Virus record (IMG/VR): IMGVR_UViG_3300048031_000487
Location: 1 to 49,912 of that record
Length of the DNA stretch: 49,912 bases
From: a virus
Direction: 5' to 3' (one strand)
Part shown: positions 23,637 through 31,076 of the stretch, in pieces
Numbering within the stretch: position 1 is the first letter of the stretch
How the letters are laid out: every line of letters starts with the position of its first letter
Program-made: the position numbers and the translations under genes
Notes under the pieces: model-generated
Database searches by the model: none
What the model was told of the DNA's origin: nothing
The model's input: only the letters and a program-made list of their open reading frames with translations

Positions 23637-24638
23637 TCACGCGCCCTCCAAGTAGGAGAGAGCCCTCTCACGGATCTCGTTGGGAACGTCACCCATACCC
23701 GTCACGGCTTCGGCCAGTGTCTCTCCTTCCTTCGCAGGCTGGAGCGCATCGCGGATCGCGGTGACGAACGAATCCATCTCCACTTGCCGCTTGACCTGAC
23801 GCTGGCGTCCCTCCACATCGAAGACCTCCTCGGCGGGACGGACGTTGAGCGGTACAACCTCGATCTCTACGCCCTTCTCGGTGCAGCGGAGCACCGCCGC
23901 AGACGGAATCCTGTCCATGTTGTCCTGCGAGAGTGATCCCCGAGTCAGGCTCCCGATGTTCACGAACTGCTTGCCGCCGATCTCCTCGACGCCCTGATCC
24001 TTGTGCCAGTGGCCGAACAGGTACACGTCGGGAGCCGTGTCCACGAGGTCGGCGTACTTGATGATGTCCTCCCCCTCAAACATGGTGCCGCCCTTGTGGG
24101 AGGCGAGCACATGGGCCACACAGATCAAGATGTCCTCGTCGCCCTTCTCAATGCTTGTGAACCGCTCCATGTCGTAGGTGGTGCCGTGGTACGGGATGCC
24201 GACCACACGGACGGTGAACCCCATCGACTCTGACAAGTGTTCGGGGTGACGGTCACTCGGAACGATGAACACAGCCTCATGCTCGTCGTAGAGCCGCTTG
24301 TAGACTCCAGTGGAGTACAGGACGCCCAAAGGCTGCTGAGGAAGGAACGAGTAATCGCCGTACACGGCGTCGTGGTTCCCCGGTGTGCAGTAGACCGGGC
24401 AAGGGTAGTTGGCGTGGTGTTCTGCCGTCCGGTGAACCAGAGAATGAGAGTTTCGGCCAGGGGACTTGATGTGGAAGAAGTCACCGCCGTCGATGATCGC
24501 AGATGCGTTGACCTCACGGGCGAGATCACGAACCTGACCCAACTTGTCGAACACGGCGTCGGCCCAGTCGTCAGTACGGCTGGAGGGGCCACGGTCAGCG
24601 AGGTGAACGTCGGTTCTCCAGACGAGGTTGATGCTCAT
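23637..24638 (-). CDS. sbcD: SbcD/Mre11-like nuclease subunit
   Basis: All metallophosphoesterase motifs are present: RTDVHLAD (D10, H12), IIDGGDFFH (D53), TPGNHDAV (87-90), CVAHVL (H176) and LFGHWHK (H210, H212). These bind two Mn ions in Mre11/SbcD/T4 gp47 nucleases, which process DNA ends together with a Rad50-type ATPase. The ATG at 24638 has GGGGAG upstream and overlaps the previous stop by 4 bases (ATGA). The C-terminal ~60 residues form the helix-rich segment expected to bind the Rad50 coil. The partner ATPase is split between 26967-28184 and 20480-21127. Confidence 0.92.
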   Translation of the reverse strand: MSINLVWRTDVHLADRGPSSRTDDWADAVFDKLGQVRDLAREVNASAIIDGGDFFHIKSPGRNSHSLVHRTAEHHANYPCPVYCTPGNHDAVYGDYSFLPQQPLGVLYSTGVYKRLYDEHEAVFIVPSDRHPEHLSESMGFTVRVVGIPYHGTTYDMERFTSIEKGDEDILICVAHVLASHKGGTMFEGEDIIKYADLVDTAPDVYLFGHWHKDQGVEEIGGKQFVNIGSLTRGSLSQDNMDRIPSAAVLRCTEKGVEIEVVPLNVRPAEEVFDVEGRQRQVKRQVEMDSFVTAIRDALQPAKEGETLAEAVTGMGDVPNEIRERALSYLEGA

Positions 24639-24982
24639 GGCGTCTCCCCAATACACTGGTTGTCGTGGTCATCGTCGTGGTCGTGCCCGAATCGCTGGTT
24701 GTGGTTTTTGCTGTTGTCATACCACCTCAGACCAACCTCGACGGAGACCTGACCGTGCTCAAAGGTCACCTTCACGTCGGTGTCGAGGTGCGAGACTAAG
24801 AGGTCCATGATCTCGTCGGCAGTTGGAGCGTGTGCCGCCTCGTACTCCGCGACAGCGGCGTCGTAGGCGTTCTGCTCGTCGTAGTACCGCCACCCGGTGT
24901 AGTCAGGGACGTTCTGTTTGGCGCGGTCAAGGGCACCTTTCGCCGCGATCAAGGCGAACAGCGCATCGGATCGGCGGCTCAC
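24635..24982 (-). CDS. Hypothetical protein with His/Asp-rich tail
   Basis: A GTG start overlaps the preceding stop as GTGA. The 115-residue protein has a helical first half (ALFALIAAKGALDRAKQNVP), a short beta segment (VKVTFEHGQVSVEVGLRWYD) and a tail HNQRFGHDHDDDHDNQ that could bind metal ions. I do not recognise it. It is coupled to sbcD by a 4-base overlap, so it may be a partner of the Mre11-like nuclease or merely co-expressed. Confidence 0.7.
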   Translation of the reverse strand: MSRRSDALFALIAAKGALDRAKQNVPDYTGWRYYDEQNAYDAAVAEYEAAHAPTADEIMDLLVSHLDTDVKVTFEHGQVSVEVGLRWYDNSKNHNQRFGHDHDDDHDNQCIGETP

Positions 24983-25206
24983 AGGTCACCCCCCGACCGC
25001 GCGGCTGCGCGATTTTCGGCTTTGTACGTGGCAACACCGACGTCTTCTGCGGTGTATTCGAGCAGATCCCAGCAGCACATGGCGATAGCGCGGGCGTGCT
25101 CCGAGACGCGTGCGGTCGGTCCCGCATCGAGGCGCATTCGCAGAGCGCGTACATGCCCCTCAATCTGCTCAGCCTTGTCGTGGTATTTATCGAGGTTGCT
25201 GCTCAT
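24979..25206 (-). CDS. Hypothetical helical protein (75 aa)
   Basis: The ATG at 25206 overlaps the stop of the small membrane protein gene (ATGA), and its own stop overlaps the next start (GTGA). The product is helical and charged (MSSNLDKYHDKAEQIEGHVR) with two adjacent Cys (MCCWDLLEY). No family is recognised. It belongs to a run of four very small coupled genes before sbcD, typical of accessory early genes in large phages. Confidence 0.7.
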   Translation of the reverse strand: MSSNLDKYHDKAEQIEGHVRALRMRLDAGPTARVSEHARAIAMCCWDLLEYTAEDVGVATYKAENRAAARSGGDL

Positions 25207-25370
25207 TTCTCACCCCCCGACCATGCGGATTGAATCTTGCGCCGCACCCAGTGGTACGTCCACAGAGCGACCAGACCCGCGAAAGCGATCAGGAACAAGA
25301 CCATCATCGCCGCGACTGACCCCGCGAACTCCGCGAGAGGGCGGGTGAACCACATCCAAAACTCACTCAT
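25203..25370 (-). CDS. Small single-pass membrane protein (55 aa)
   Basis: The ATG at 25370 overlaps the previous stop by 8 bases and has a GGTGAC site. The product MSEFWMWFTRPLAEFAGSVA continues as AAMMVLFLIAFAGLVALW, an evident transmembrane helix, then a basic segment HWVRRKIQ. A longer frame from 25541 is Ser/Thr/Arg-rich and is an antisense artefact of the previous gene. The orientation is probably N-out/C-in given the positive charges after the helix. The role is unknown; holin-like, superinfection-exclusion and envelope-anchoring roles are all possible. Confidence 0.7.
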   Translation of the reverse strand: MSEFWMWFTRPLAEFAGSVAAMMVLFLIAFAGLVALWTYHWVRRKIQSAWSGGEK

Positions 25371-25608
25371 TGAGGTCACCGTCGATACGGCGTTCCACGA
25401 CCTCGATCTGGTAGGTGATCTCAGTGACCACCTTGAGGTTGCTGCCGTCGATCTCGTCCGACCCCTCGTCGGGATGGTCGAGCCAGATGACATCGAGCAA
25501 GTTCCCCGGCTCGACACGGGGGCTGTGCTCACCACCGACAACGGTGCCGAACAACCCGTGACTGGAGAGGTTGGGGTTGCTGCAAACGACTCGGATTGGC
25601 TGATTCAT
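25363..25608 (-). CDS. Hypothetical beta-rich protein (81 aa)
   Basis: A strong AGGAGG site lies before the ATG at 25608. The acidic 81-residue product consists of short predicted strands (PIRVVCSNPNLSSHGLFGTV; NLLDVIWLDHPDEGSDEIDG; KVVTEITYQIEVVERR). It contains no catalytic motif and I do not recognise it. It is the first gene after a ~60-base gap with the recurring leader motif (25627-25665), so it may begin a separately controlled unit of small genes leading into sbcD. Confidence 0.75.
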   Translation of the reverse strand: MNQPIRVVCSNPNLSSHGLFGTVVGGEHSPRVEPGNLLDVIWLDHPDEGSDEIDGSNLKVVTEITYQIEVVERRIDGDLNE

Positions 25609-25626
25609 GGAACCTCCTGCTCTGTA

Positions 25627-25665
25627 GTACCGGGAACGGTGGGATCACGGACCCCCCGGTAGCCC
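25627..25665 (-). promoter_or_regulatory. Recurring leader motif with ACCGGG/CCCGGT stem
   Basis: On the minus strand, ACCGGGGGGTCCGTGATC is followed by CCCGGTACTACAGA and then the AGGAGG site of the gene at 25608. ACCGGG and CCCGGT can pair. The same order of elements is found at 26497-26530 before another gene. Confidence 0.35.
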
Positions 25666-25668
25666 TAA

Positions 25669-25902
25669 TCACTCTGTTTTCCGTGGCGGCTTGACGTTGC
25701 ACTCAGGGCAAGGTCGTTCTTTGAGATGCAACCTGCCCACGCCCTCCGTCGAGCACGCGCAGTGCCACGCTCCGATGTCACGCCGAACCCAGCGACCCGT
25801 TCCCTCGCGCTGCACGTCGAGATAATCTTGACTCTGAGGTTGAAGGATAGAGCCCTCAACCCGAATGACGGTGTATCCCGCGTTTTTGTAAACCTTGTCC
25901 AT
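25669..25902 (-). CDS. Small Cys-containing protein (77 aa)
   Basis: The preferred ATG at 25902 has AGGGGAC upstream; an ATG at 25935 with GGGGGT is an alternative that adds 11 residues. The product includes VYKNAGYTVIRVEGS, GAWHCACSTEGVGRLHLKER and CPECNVKPP. The C-x-C and C-x2-C pairs are about 22 residues apart and could form a zinc ribbon. Another minus-strand frame overlaps the region but looks non-coding (Arg/Ser-rich). It starts about 100 bases downstream of the GGAAATTTCC palindrome cluster, so it may be controlled by it. Confidence 0.65.
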   Translation of the reverse strand: MDKVYKNAGYTVIRVEGSILQPQSQDYLDVQREGTGRWVRRDIGAWHCACSTEGVGRLHLKERPCPECNVKPPRKTE

Positions 25903-26005
25903 GTCGTCCCCTGCTCTGAGGTAGGTGCGCGGCATTGCGCACCCCCATCTATTGCACGGGACGTGCCACCCAAAAAACGAGCAAAAGGGAGGTTGTATGG
26001 CACTT

Positions 26006-26052
26006 GGAATTTCCATATGGAAATTTCCAAAAGAAATTTCCTGGAAATTTCC
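26006..26052. repeat. Cluster of four GGAAATTTCC-type palindromes
   Basis: Within 47 bases lie GGAATTTCC (26006-26014), GGAAATTTCC (26019-26028), GAAATTTCC (26033-26041) and GGAAATTTCC (26043-26052). Each full copy is a perfect 10-bp palindrome. They occupy the gap between the gene ending at 26067 and the one starting at 25902. Such phased AT-centred palindromes look like an operator for a dimeric repressor, or a replication-origin iteron array. Two winged-helix proteins are encoded directly upstream. Confidence 0.6.
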
Positions 26053-26066
26053 AGGGGTTTAGGGCT

Positions 26067-26477
26067 TCACTGGTGGTCCACCCCAAAAAACGACAACGTG
26101 TCCGCCTGCCCCTCATCATCGGGAATACCCAGATCCCGGCGCAAGACCATGATGATCTTGTCGAGGGTGGACTCCCCCACTTCTTTCATCGCGCTTCGGA
26201 TCCACTGACCCTTCAGGTCAACCAGAGACTTCGGTGGACGCTTACTGACGTCCACCCCTACTACAGCAACCCGGACGGTCGCCTTGTTGCCGGTTCGGGT
26301 CAGGCGGCACTCACAGGTGTCCACCAATGCGTTCATGCGGCTGAGTTCACCACGAACAGCACTCACAGTCTGGTGAGACAAACTGAGTGCTTCCTCTGTC
26401 TCCTCATCCGTGGCACCCTGCTTCCCACGGGAAATAATGTAGTCGTAAATGCGGACACGGTTTGGGGTACGGGACAT
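26067..26477 (-). CDS. Winged-helix DNA-binding protein, paralogue of 26527-26970
   Basis: The 136-residue protein begins MSRTPNRVRIYDYIISRGKQ and continues GATDEETEEALSLSHQTVSA, which fits a winged helix-turn-helix: helix, GATD turn, recognition helix with HQTVSAVRGELSRM. The next gene upstream has the same pattern (GATDDEVINAGLIPHQSM), so the two are tandem duplicates. The second half (STLDKIIMVLRRDLGIPDDE) is helical and could dimerise. AGGAGGAG lies before the ATG. The palindrome cluster at 26006-26052 begins about 15 bases after its stop and is an obvious candidate binding site for one of the pair. Confidence 0.75.
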   Translation of the reverse strand: MSRTPNRVRIYDYIISRGKQGATDEETEEALSLSHQTVSAVRGELSRMNALVDTCECRLTRTGNKATVRVAVVGVDVSKRPPKSLVDLKGQWIRSAMKEVGESTLDKIIMVLRRDLGIPDDEGQADTLSFFGVDHQ

Positions 26478-26496
26478 GTGCTCCTCCTACTTTTCT

Positions 26497-26530
26497 GTAC
26501 CGGGTAGAAGCAAGCCCCGGACCCCCTTAT
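26497..26530 (-). promoter_or_regulatory. Recurring leader motif with CCGGG/CCCGG stem
   Basis: The minus strand reads AATAAGGGGGTCCGGGGC, a short spacer, then ACCCGGTACAGAAAAG and the AGGAGGAG site of the gene at 26477. CCGGG and CCCGG can pair. It closely resembles 25627-25665 and 35066-35095. Confidence 0.35.
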
Positions 26531-26970
26531 TCCAGAAACGAATACAAGAATTCACTCTCGTCGTAGGTGTAATCTTGCCGCGTACTCGTCTTCTTTTCAG
26601 GGGTTCCGACGAACGAACGGAGTTCAGAGAGAGTCATTTCTTTGACCTTCTTCCGTGCAGCCGTGAGCAACCGATCTCGCTCAGTCTTCAGGGGGGCCTG
26701 AAGCACATCTACACCGGGAACTGCCCGATACACCGAAGCGGGGCTACCTGTAACGGTTTCCCGCTTCACCCCTGTTTTGACCAGGGCACCCAACCGCATC
26801 AACTCCAGCCGAGTTCCACCCATCGACTGATGGGGGATCAGCCCCGCATTGATCACTTCGTCGTCAGTTGCTCCGTGCTCCCCTTTGGAGAGTAGGAAAC
26901 GGTAGACCCGAGACCGCTTCTCCGGACCTGTCAGTTTGGATTTTTCAAAAGCGATGCTGCTGTTGTTCAC
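26527..26970 (-). CDS. Winged-helix DNA-binding protein, paralogue of 26067-26477
   Basis: A GTG start overlaps the preceding stop as GTGA with AAGGGG upstream. Residues 18-65 (KRSRVYRFLLSKGEHGATDD onward, then PHQSMGGTRLELMRLGALVK) show the same winged-helix pattern as the next gene. The C-terminal ~70 residues differ (TLSELRSFVGTPEKKTSTRQ) and end acidic/aromatic. The tandem arrangement directly after the Rad50-like gene, and close to the palindrome cluster, suggests local regulation or origin binding. No ligand site is apparent. Confidence 0.75.
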   Translation of the reverse strand: MNNSSIAFEKSKLTGPEKRSRVYRFLLSKGEHGATDDEVINAGLIPHQSMGGTRLELMRLGALVKTGVKRETVTGSPASVYRAVPGVDVLQAPLKTERDRLLTAARKKVKEMTLSELRSFVGTPEKKTSTRQDYTYDESEFLYSFLE

Positions 26971-28184
26971 GCGAGATCCCCTTCATGGAGGGTGTTGCAA
27001 GTAGGGCACACACCCAGATGTCCCAAAAGGTCTTTGACCTGATCCTGTGCCTGAGCCAGATCACGGATCGAACATTCTTGCGCGAAGGTGACTTCTTGGG
27101 TCAAGGCAAGGGCTTTGATGTGCCTGTCCCGAAGTTCAGACACCTGTGCCATGACCTTCGTGATCTTCCGAAGACGGTCATCACCGGGGAGTGGTGCCAC
27201 GGGAAGGTCTATATAAAAGGACACCTCTTCAAAGGCACCCTTCCTTAGTTTCACCAGACCCTGGAGCGCGGATATCTGGCTCGCCAAAGCAGTGATCATC
27301 TGACCGCTTGGGGGGGTATGCGCCTCAAAACCTGAAAACTGCTGCACTTTCTTCTCCTCCTCTGTATGCCTGTCGTGAAACCCCCGAATTACTTGGAGGG
27401 CACGCATGATCCGAGTCACCTGATCAGAGGAAGGGATCACGGAAGGGTCAAAGCCCTCCAGCAGCCACGCCTCATGTTGCGCATGCTGGTGTCGAACACG
27501 CAGTCTCCGGGCCTCCTCAAGACGGTGCTCCTGTGCTGCCAACTGATCCAGAACCGCCTGTAGACCCGTGATTTGATCCGCCACGGGATCAAGACCGTCA
27601 TACCGGGACACCTCCTCCTTGTAGGAGGAGACATCCTTCCGACGCACCTTCAACTCAGCGTTGGCGGATCTCCGGTCCTTCTCTGAAGATTTAAGAGCCG
27701 AAGTCAACTTCCCGACACGCTCGACATCCGAAAGGGCTTCTGCCACGGCTGAACCCGGACGGTCCACCAAGAACAGAGCCCCACCAAACTGATTTGCGAT
27801 CTGAGGCCACACGGACGCGGATGCCGCTTGAACCGAACGGACACCCAAAGCCTCAACCTCTGGAGGGACTCCTCGACCCACGGTTCCGATCTTCTTGCCG
27901 TTGATCGTGTACTGGTTGATCGTCTTGCCTTTTTTACCGGGCTTCTCCCACCCCTTCTCCCACTTGAGCGTGGTGCCGTCATGGAAGGTCAAGGTCACGG
28001 TAAGATGGGCGCACCCATGACGAACAAGAGCACCCGCAGGAGCGTTGGTAAACACTCCCCGGATCGCCCTCATCACAGCGGTCTTGCCCGAGTTGTTGGT
28101 CCCCGTGATGACGGTCAACCCGTCAATACTAAGAGCCTGATCCAGAATGCTCTGGAAGTTTTGAACCCTCACTTGAAAACCCAC
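26967..28184 (-). CDS. N-terminal half of a split Rad50/SbcC ATPase, ending in zinc hook
   Basis: The GTG at 28184 has GGGGGT upstream and gives 405 residues. Residues 4-35 (VRVQNFQSILDQALSIDGLT, then ITGTNNSGKT) carry the Rad50/RecF-type N-lobe and Walker A (28-35). A Q-loop-like region and a long coiled coil follow. The protein ends LLGHLGVCPTCNTLHEGDLA, so the CxxC zinc hook (C393, C396) lies 10 residues from the C-terminus. Signature motif and Walker B are absent and are supplied by the gene at 20480-21127. The break is therefore exactly at the hook. The SbcD partner is also present. GTGA coupling links it to the winged-helix gene. Confidence 0.85.
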   Translation of the reverse strand: MGFQVRVQNFQSILDQALSIDGLTVITGTNNSGKTAVMRAIRGVFTNAPAGALVRHGCAHLTVTLTFHDGTTLKWEKGWEKPGKKGKTINQYTINGKKIGTVGRGVPPEVEALGVRSVQAASASVWPQIANQFGGALFLVDRPGSAVAEALSDVERVGKLTSALKSSEKDRRSANAELKVRRKDVSSYKEEVSRYDGLDPVADQITGLQAVLDQLAAQEHRLEEARRLRVRHQHAQHEAWLLEGFDPSVIPSSDQVTRIMRALQVIRGFHDRHTEEEKKVQQFSGFEAHTPPSGQMITALASQISALQGLVKLRKGAFEEVSFYIDLPVAPLPGDDRLRKITKVMAQVSELRDRHIKALALTQEVTFAQECSIRDLAQAQDQVKDLLGHLGVCPTCNTLHEGDLA

Positions 28185-28200
28185 GCAACACCCCCGGTGA

Positions 28201-28236
28201 TCACCGTACCGAAGAGGGGGGTGAAGCACCCCCCTT
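28201..28236 (-). promoter_or_regulatory. GC hairpin plus recurring leader motif after recA
   Basis: GGGGGGTG and CACCCCCC (28216-28223, 28227-28234) form an 8-bp stem with a 3-base loop just after the recA stop. TTCGGTACGGTGA follows on the minus strand before the GTG start at 28184. The stem could act as a weak terminator or attenuator; only a short T-poor tail follows it. Confidence 0.4.
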
Positions 28237-28242
28237 TAAATT

Positions 28243-29505
28243 TCAACCCGGCTTCTCTTCCGCGCCCTCACCAGAATCACCCTTCTCCATCTCATCGAAC
28301 AGAGCATCCAGATCCGCGTTCGTAGCCGGAAGGGCGACACCATCGCCATCTTCGTCTTCGTCTACATAGGCGTCTGCCGCACCAGCACCGAACAGAGGGA
28401 CTACACGGTCACGGAGAGCAAGATAGTGATCTTCGTTTTCCATAAAGTGCTTCCGCAACTTTTCCTTGCCCTGCACCTTGAGCGGTCCACCGGGGCAATC
28501 CTCCCAGGTCATCCAAGCAGAGCCCTTGATGACCCCGTGGGCCTTGGCAACCTCAATGATCGTCCGCACGTTGTCGATCCCCTCACCCCACCTGATATAG
28601 AAGACCTCTTCGCGACCCTGTGAGCGGGACAACTTGCACTTGACGGCCTTGACCTTGATGATCCCGCCGACCACTCGTTCCTCGGACTTGTGGGTGATAG
28701 CGTTGTGCTCCTTGGCCTTTTCATTCTTCACCCGCCGCAGTTCCAGACGGACACTGGCGTAGAACTTCCAGGCGTTACCACCTTGAGGCTTCGTGGTCTT
28801 GGCTCCCGGCATCGTAGCCAGCGTGGAACGGATCTGACTGATCCCAATGATCGCAGTCCCGCTCTTGGCGATCACCTTCTTCAAGTTCGGCAACTCCTGT
28901 GACCACACAGACTGGAGTTCTGCGACCTTCGCCTGCTCGGCCACGTCGAGGGCATCCCGCTCTGCGATCCGGCGTGGAACAGCGGCTCCCACGGAGTCGA
29001 ACACGATCACGTCAACGCCTGCCGTGGCGTATGCCATCGCGTACTTGATCCCATCCTCCAAGGTTTCGGGCTGAAGCAACTCAAAGCGATCCTGATCCGT
29101 GACGGGAATCCCCAGAGCGGCTGCGTAGTCCGGGACGATGTCGTTCTCCCAGTCGATGTAGACTGCCGTACCACCAGCCTGACAGACAGCCGCGACAGTC
29201 TCCAGACAAAGAGTCGTCTTGCCTGCTGACTCATGGCCCCACACCTGGGCCACGCGGCCACGAGGCCAGCCTGGACACGGTGCGACACCGAATGAGTTGG
29301 GGGTGCCTCCGATCAGGTGATCTACCACGTCGGCTCCTGTGGTCACATGAGGAAGGGACTCCTTCAGTTGCTCGTCATCGAGAACCACACGAATATCGGT
29401 AAACTCCTTCCCCTTCTTCTTGGTCAGGTATCCCCGAACCGCTGCCAAAGGGCTTGCTGAATTGGTGAGCGACTTTGAGTTTTCACCCTTACTTTTTCTC
29501 GGCAT
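28243..29505 (-). CDS. recA: RecA/UvsX-type recombinase
   Basis: The 420-residue protein has Walker A WGHESAGKTT (89-98), the catalytic-Glu region IDWENDIVPD (~118-127), Walker B VDVIVFDSVGAA (~164-175), and the L1/L2 area with IIGISQIRSTLATMPGAKTT followed by the Gln-Gly-Gly-Asn signature (KPQGGNAWKFYAS). This is a bacterial-type RecA that pairs homologous DNA strands. The C-terminus is strongly acidic (DEDEDGDG), as in RecA and UvsX. A GGGAG site precedes the ATG, which lies 17 bases inside the RuvC-like gene. It is followed by a GC hairpin. With SbcCD, Cas4-like nuclease, RecD2 and RuvC it makes a full recombination pathway. Confidence 0.93.
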   Translation of the reverse strand: MPRKSKGENSKSLTNSASPLAAVRGYLTKKKGKEFTDIRVVLDDEQLKESLPHVTTGADVVDHLIGGTPNSFGVAPCPGWPRGRVAQVWGHESAGKTTLCLETVAAVCQAGGTAVYIDWENDIVPDYAAALGIPVTDQDRFELLQPETLEDGIKYAMAYATAGVDVIVFDSVGAAVPRRIAERDALDVAEQAKVAELQSVWSQELPNLKKVIAKSGTAIIGISQIRSTLATMPGAKTTKPQGGNAWKFYASVRLELRRVKNEKAKEHNAITHKSEERVVGGIIKVKAVKCKLSRSQGREEVFYIRWGEGIDNVRTIIEVAKAHGVIKGSAWMTWEDCPGGPLKVQGKEKLRKHFMENEDHYLALRDRVVPLFGAGAADAYVDEDEDGDGVALPATNADLDALFDEMEKGDSGEGAEEKPG

Positions 29506-30166
29506 CCACGTCTCCCTGGTCCTTCAACAAGGACCATCTAAAGAAGCGTTCATCCTCACGAAAGATGACACCCTTCTTGATTGTCTTCCCAGCCTTCTTA
29601 CCTCTCTGGTAAGTATGGACTGCTGTAAAATAGCGGTTTTCAGTCGGAGTTAGCCCCCCCTCTTTGAGCCCCCCCGTGTAAAACTCCCAGAAACGACCGG
29701 ACAGAACAGCAACGAGGTAAGCATCTGCTTCGTTGTGGTTCCACCGTCCTGATCCCGCGTCCTTCTTTGAGGCTTCCACCATATCCACTTTGTCCATCTT
29801 CCAACCCTTTGGTCGGTCGAGGGTGTCGCGGGCATGGGCCTTGGCTTGCAGGGGTGACCAGAACACCGCGTCCATGTGCTCAGAACGAAGAGCCTCACAG
29901 GTGTACAGGAACAGACCCCACATGCCCTCCGAATACATGGCGTTCATGATCGGGTACTCGACCCCCACCTTGTCGGGCTGATGCTCCTGGATCAAGGCAC
30001 GGAGGGATTCCCGCATGGTCATGTAGCGGGTGACGAACTCCATGCGAGACTTGGTTTGGAATCGACCTCGGGCAACGCACCGACGAGGGTCACCCACGGG
30101 GAACGAGTTGTCATGTAAAGCCCAACCGTAGTTGGACAAAGAGGGATCAAGACCAAGTATTCTCAT
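29489..30166 (-). CDS. ruvC: RuvC-like Holliday junction resolvase
   Basis: The first residues MRILGLDPSLSNYGWA give the RuvC/RNase H first catalytic Asp (D7). The second acid is E70 (KVGVEYP) and the C-terminal active site is WNHNEADAYLVA (H144, E146, D148). The 225-residue length exceeds E. coli RuvC (173) because of a basic C-terminal tail (RGKKAGKTIKKG). It probably cuts Holliday junctions or branched replication intermediates before packaging. GAGG precedes the ATG, and a strong terminator for the upstream SSB-like gene ends about 18 bases before it. Confidence 0.85.
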   Translation of the reverse strand: MRILGLDPSLSNYGWALHDNSFPVGDPRRCVARGRFQTKSRMEFVTRYMTMRESLRALIQEHQPDKVGVEYPIMNAMYSEGMWGLFLYTCEALRSEHMDAVFWSPLQAKAHARDTLDRPKGWKMDKVDMVEASKKDAGSGRWNHNEADAYLVAVLSGRFWEFYTGGLKEGGLTPTENRYFTAVHTYQRGKKAGKTIKKGVIFREDERFFRWSLLKDQGDVDAEKK

Positions 30167-30183
30167 CTACACCTCGTAAAAAA

Positions 30184-30213
30184 GCCTCTTGTGGAAGGGG
30201 ATCCACAAGAGGC
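30184..30213 (-). terminator. Strong rho-independent terminator after the SSB-like gene
   Basis: GCCTCTTGTGGA and TCCACAAGAGGC form a perfect 12-bp stem around a 6-base loop. On the minus strand the stem is followed directly by TTTTTT. It ends the transcript of the SSB-like gene, which is expected to be highly expressed, while the ruvC-recA unit begins just beyond it. Confidence 0.85.
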
Positions 30214-30235
30214 AACGTGTCAAGACGCGAAGCCC

Positions 30236-30958
30236 TTACAGCACGTCGTCCAGCAGAGCATCCACGTTTTCTGAGGTGTGGGATCCCGTGGGGGAGGGAG
30301 CGTCCTCACCCAACTTCTCACGAACCTCCGACACCGACAGGTCACGAGCCAGATCACGCTTCAGACCCTTGGAGATCTGTCGAGCCTGAGCAATGATGTC
30401 CAGACCCGCCTTGCGGAGACCCGCGTCCTTCGCGTTGAGGTACTTGAGAAGGAGGTTCTCACCTTCAGGGGTGAAGGTCATCTTCTGGAACTGAGCGTCC
30501 GTGCAGGACAGACTCAGATCATGCCTGATGAGGGGGAACCGCTTGTTGTTCTTGCCGATAGTGTGGTACTTGTCCGGAGAGAACGTCCAGGGCTGAACCT
30601 TCCAGCCCTTGCCCTTCTTGTACTCGTGGATGTCGAGTTCCCCATCGCGATCCGTCGGCCACACGCAGATCACGGTAGCGACCTGCTGCTTGGGCTTACC
30701 TCCAAGCAGGTCAAGCATCGCCTGACGGTTGCTGTTGTTGATCAGAACGTACCCGACCCCCTGCTTGTAGAGCCGCTCACAGCCAGTGAAGGCGACGTTG
30801 GCGTCCTCGCCAATCGTGCCATCCTCCTTGTAGTCGGTGAACCACACGAGGGTAGTGCGGTAGGTGCGATCCTTCTCAGCCTTGAACCGCTTGCTATTCC
30901 CGCCCCCGACGGTGGCGTCACCACTGCCGAAGGTGAAATCCATAAATCCATCACTCAT
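30236..30958 (-). CDS. Single-stranded DNA-binding protein-like
   Basis: The 240-residue product has a core rich in aromatic and basic residues (YRTTLVWFTDYKEDGTIGED; WPTDRDGELDIHEYKKGKGW; FSPDKYHTIGKNNKRFPLIR), then a helical linker and an acidic tip (NVDALLDDVL). An acidic, hydrophobic C-terminal tip is the protein-docking tail typical of SSB and T4 gp32-like proteins. No Cys-based zinc site like that of gp32 is seen. Its own terminator and its place between RecD2/recombination genes support the role. The assignment is by architecture and context, not by a strong signature. GGAG lies before the ATG. Confidence 0.65.
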   Translation of the reverse strand: MSDGFMDFTFGSGDATVGGGNSKRFKAEKDRTYRTTLVWFTDYKEDGTIGEDANVAFTGCERLYKQGVGYVLINNSNRQAMLDLLGGKPKQQVATVICVWPTDRDGELDIHEYKKGKGWKVQPWTFSPDKYHTIGKNNKRFPLIRHDLSLSCTDAQFQKMTFTPEGENLLLKYLNAKDAGLRKAGLDIIAQARQISKGLKRDLARDLSVSEVREKLGEDAPSPTGSHTSENVDALLDDVL

Positions 30959-31076
30959 TTTCTCTTCTCCAGGAAGGCGCGGTTTTTAGTCAGTGCTTGT
31001 TAAGCGGTGTTGTTGAAGTGCGCCTGATTACTTCTACCGAGTGGGGGGAGAATGAGCCCCCCCCATGGGAACTTTT

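Noticed and set aside
23545-23640. Upstream GTG start (23640) for the Cas4-like nuclease
   Set aside because: It overlaps sbcD neatly, but the 96 bases contain the recurring leader motif, the family N-terminus fits MNKSSTLYWSHLK, and the ATG at 23544 has a perfect AAGGAG. It cannot be fully excluded.
25203-25541. 112-codon version of the small membrane protein
   Set aside because: The extra N-terminal part is Ser/Thr/Arg-rich antisense-like sequence overlapping the real gene 25363-25608; the ATG at 25370 fits the operon spacing.
30990-31076. G6/C6 hairpin between the SSB-like gene and 31077 gene as a terminator
   Set aside because: The stem is GC-rich but no T-run follows it on the minus strand; on the plus strand the T-run is ten bases away and no plus-strand gene needs it.
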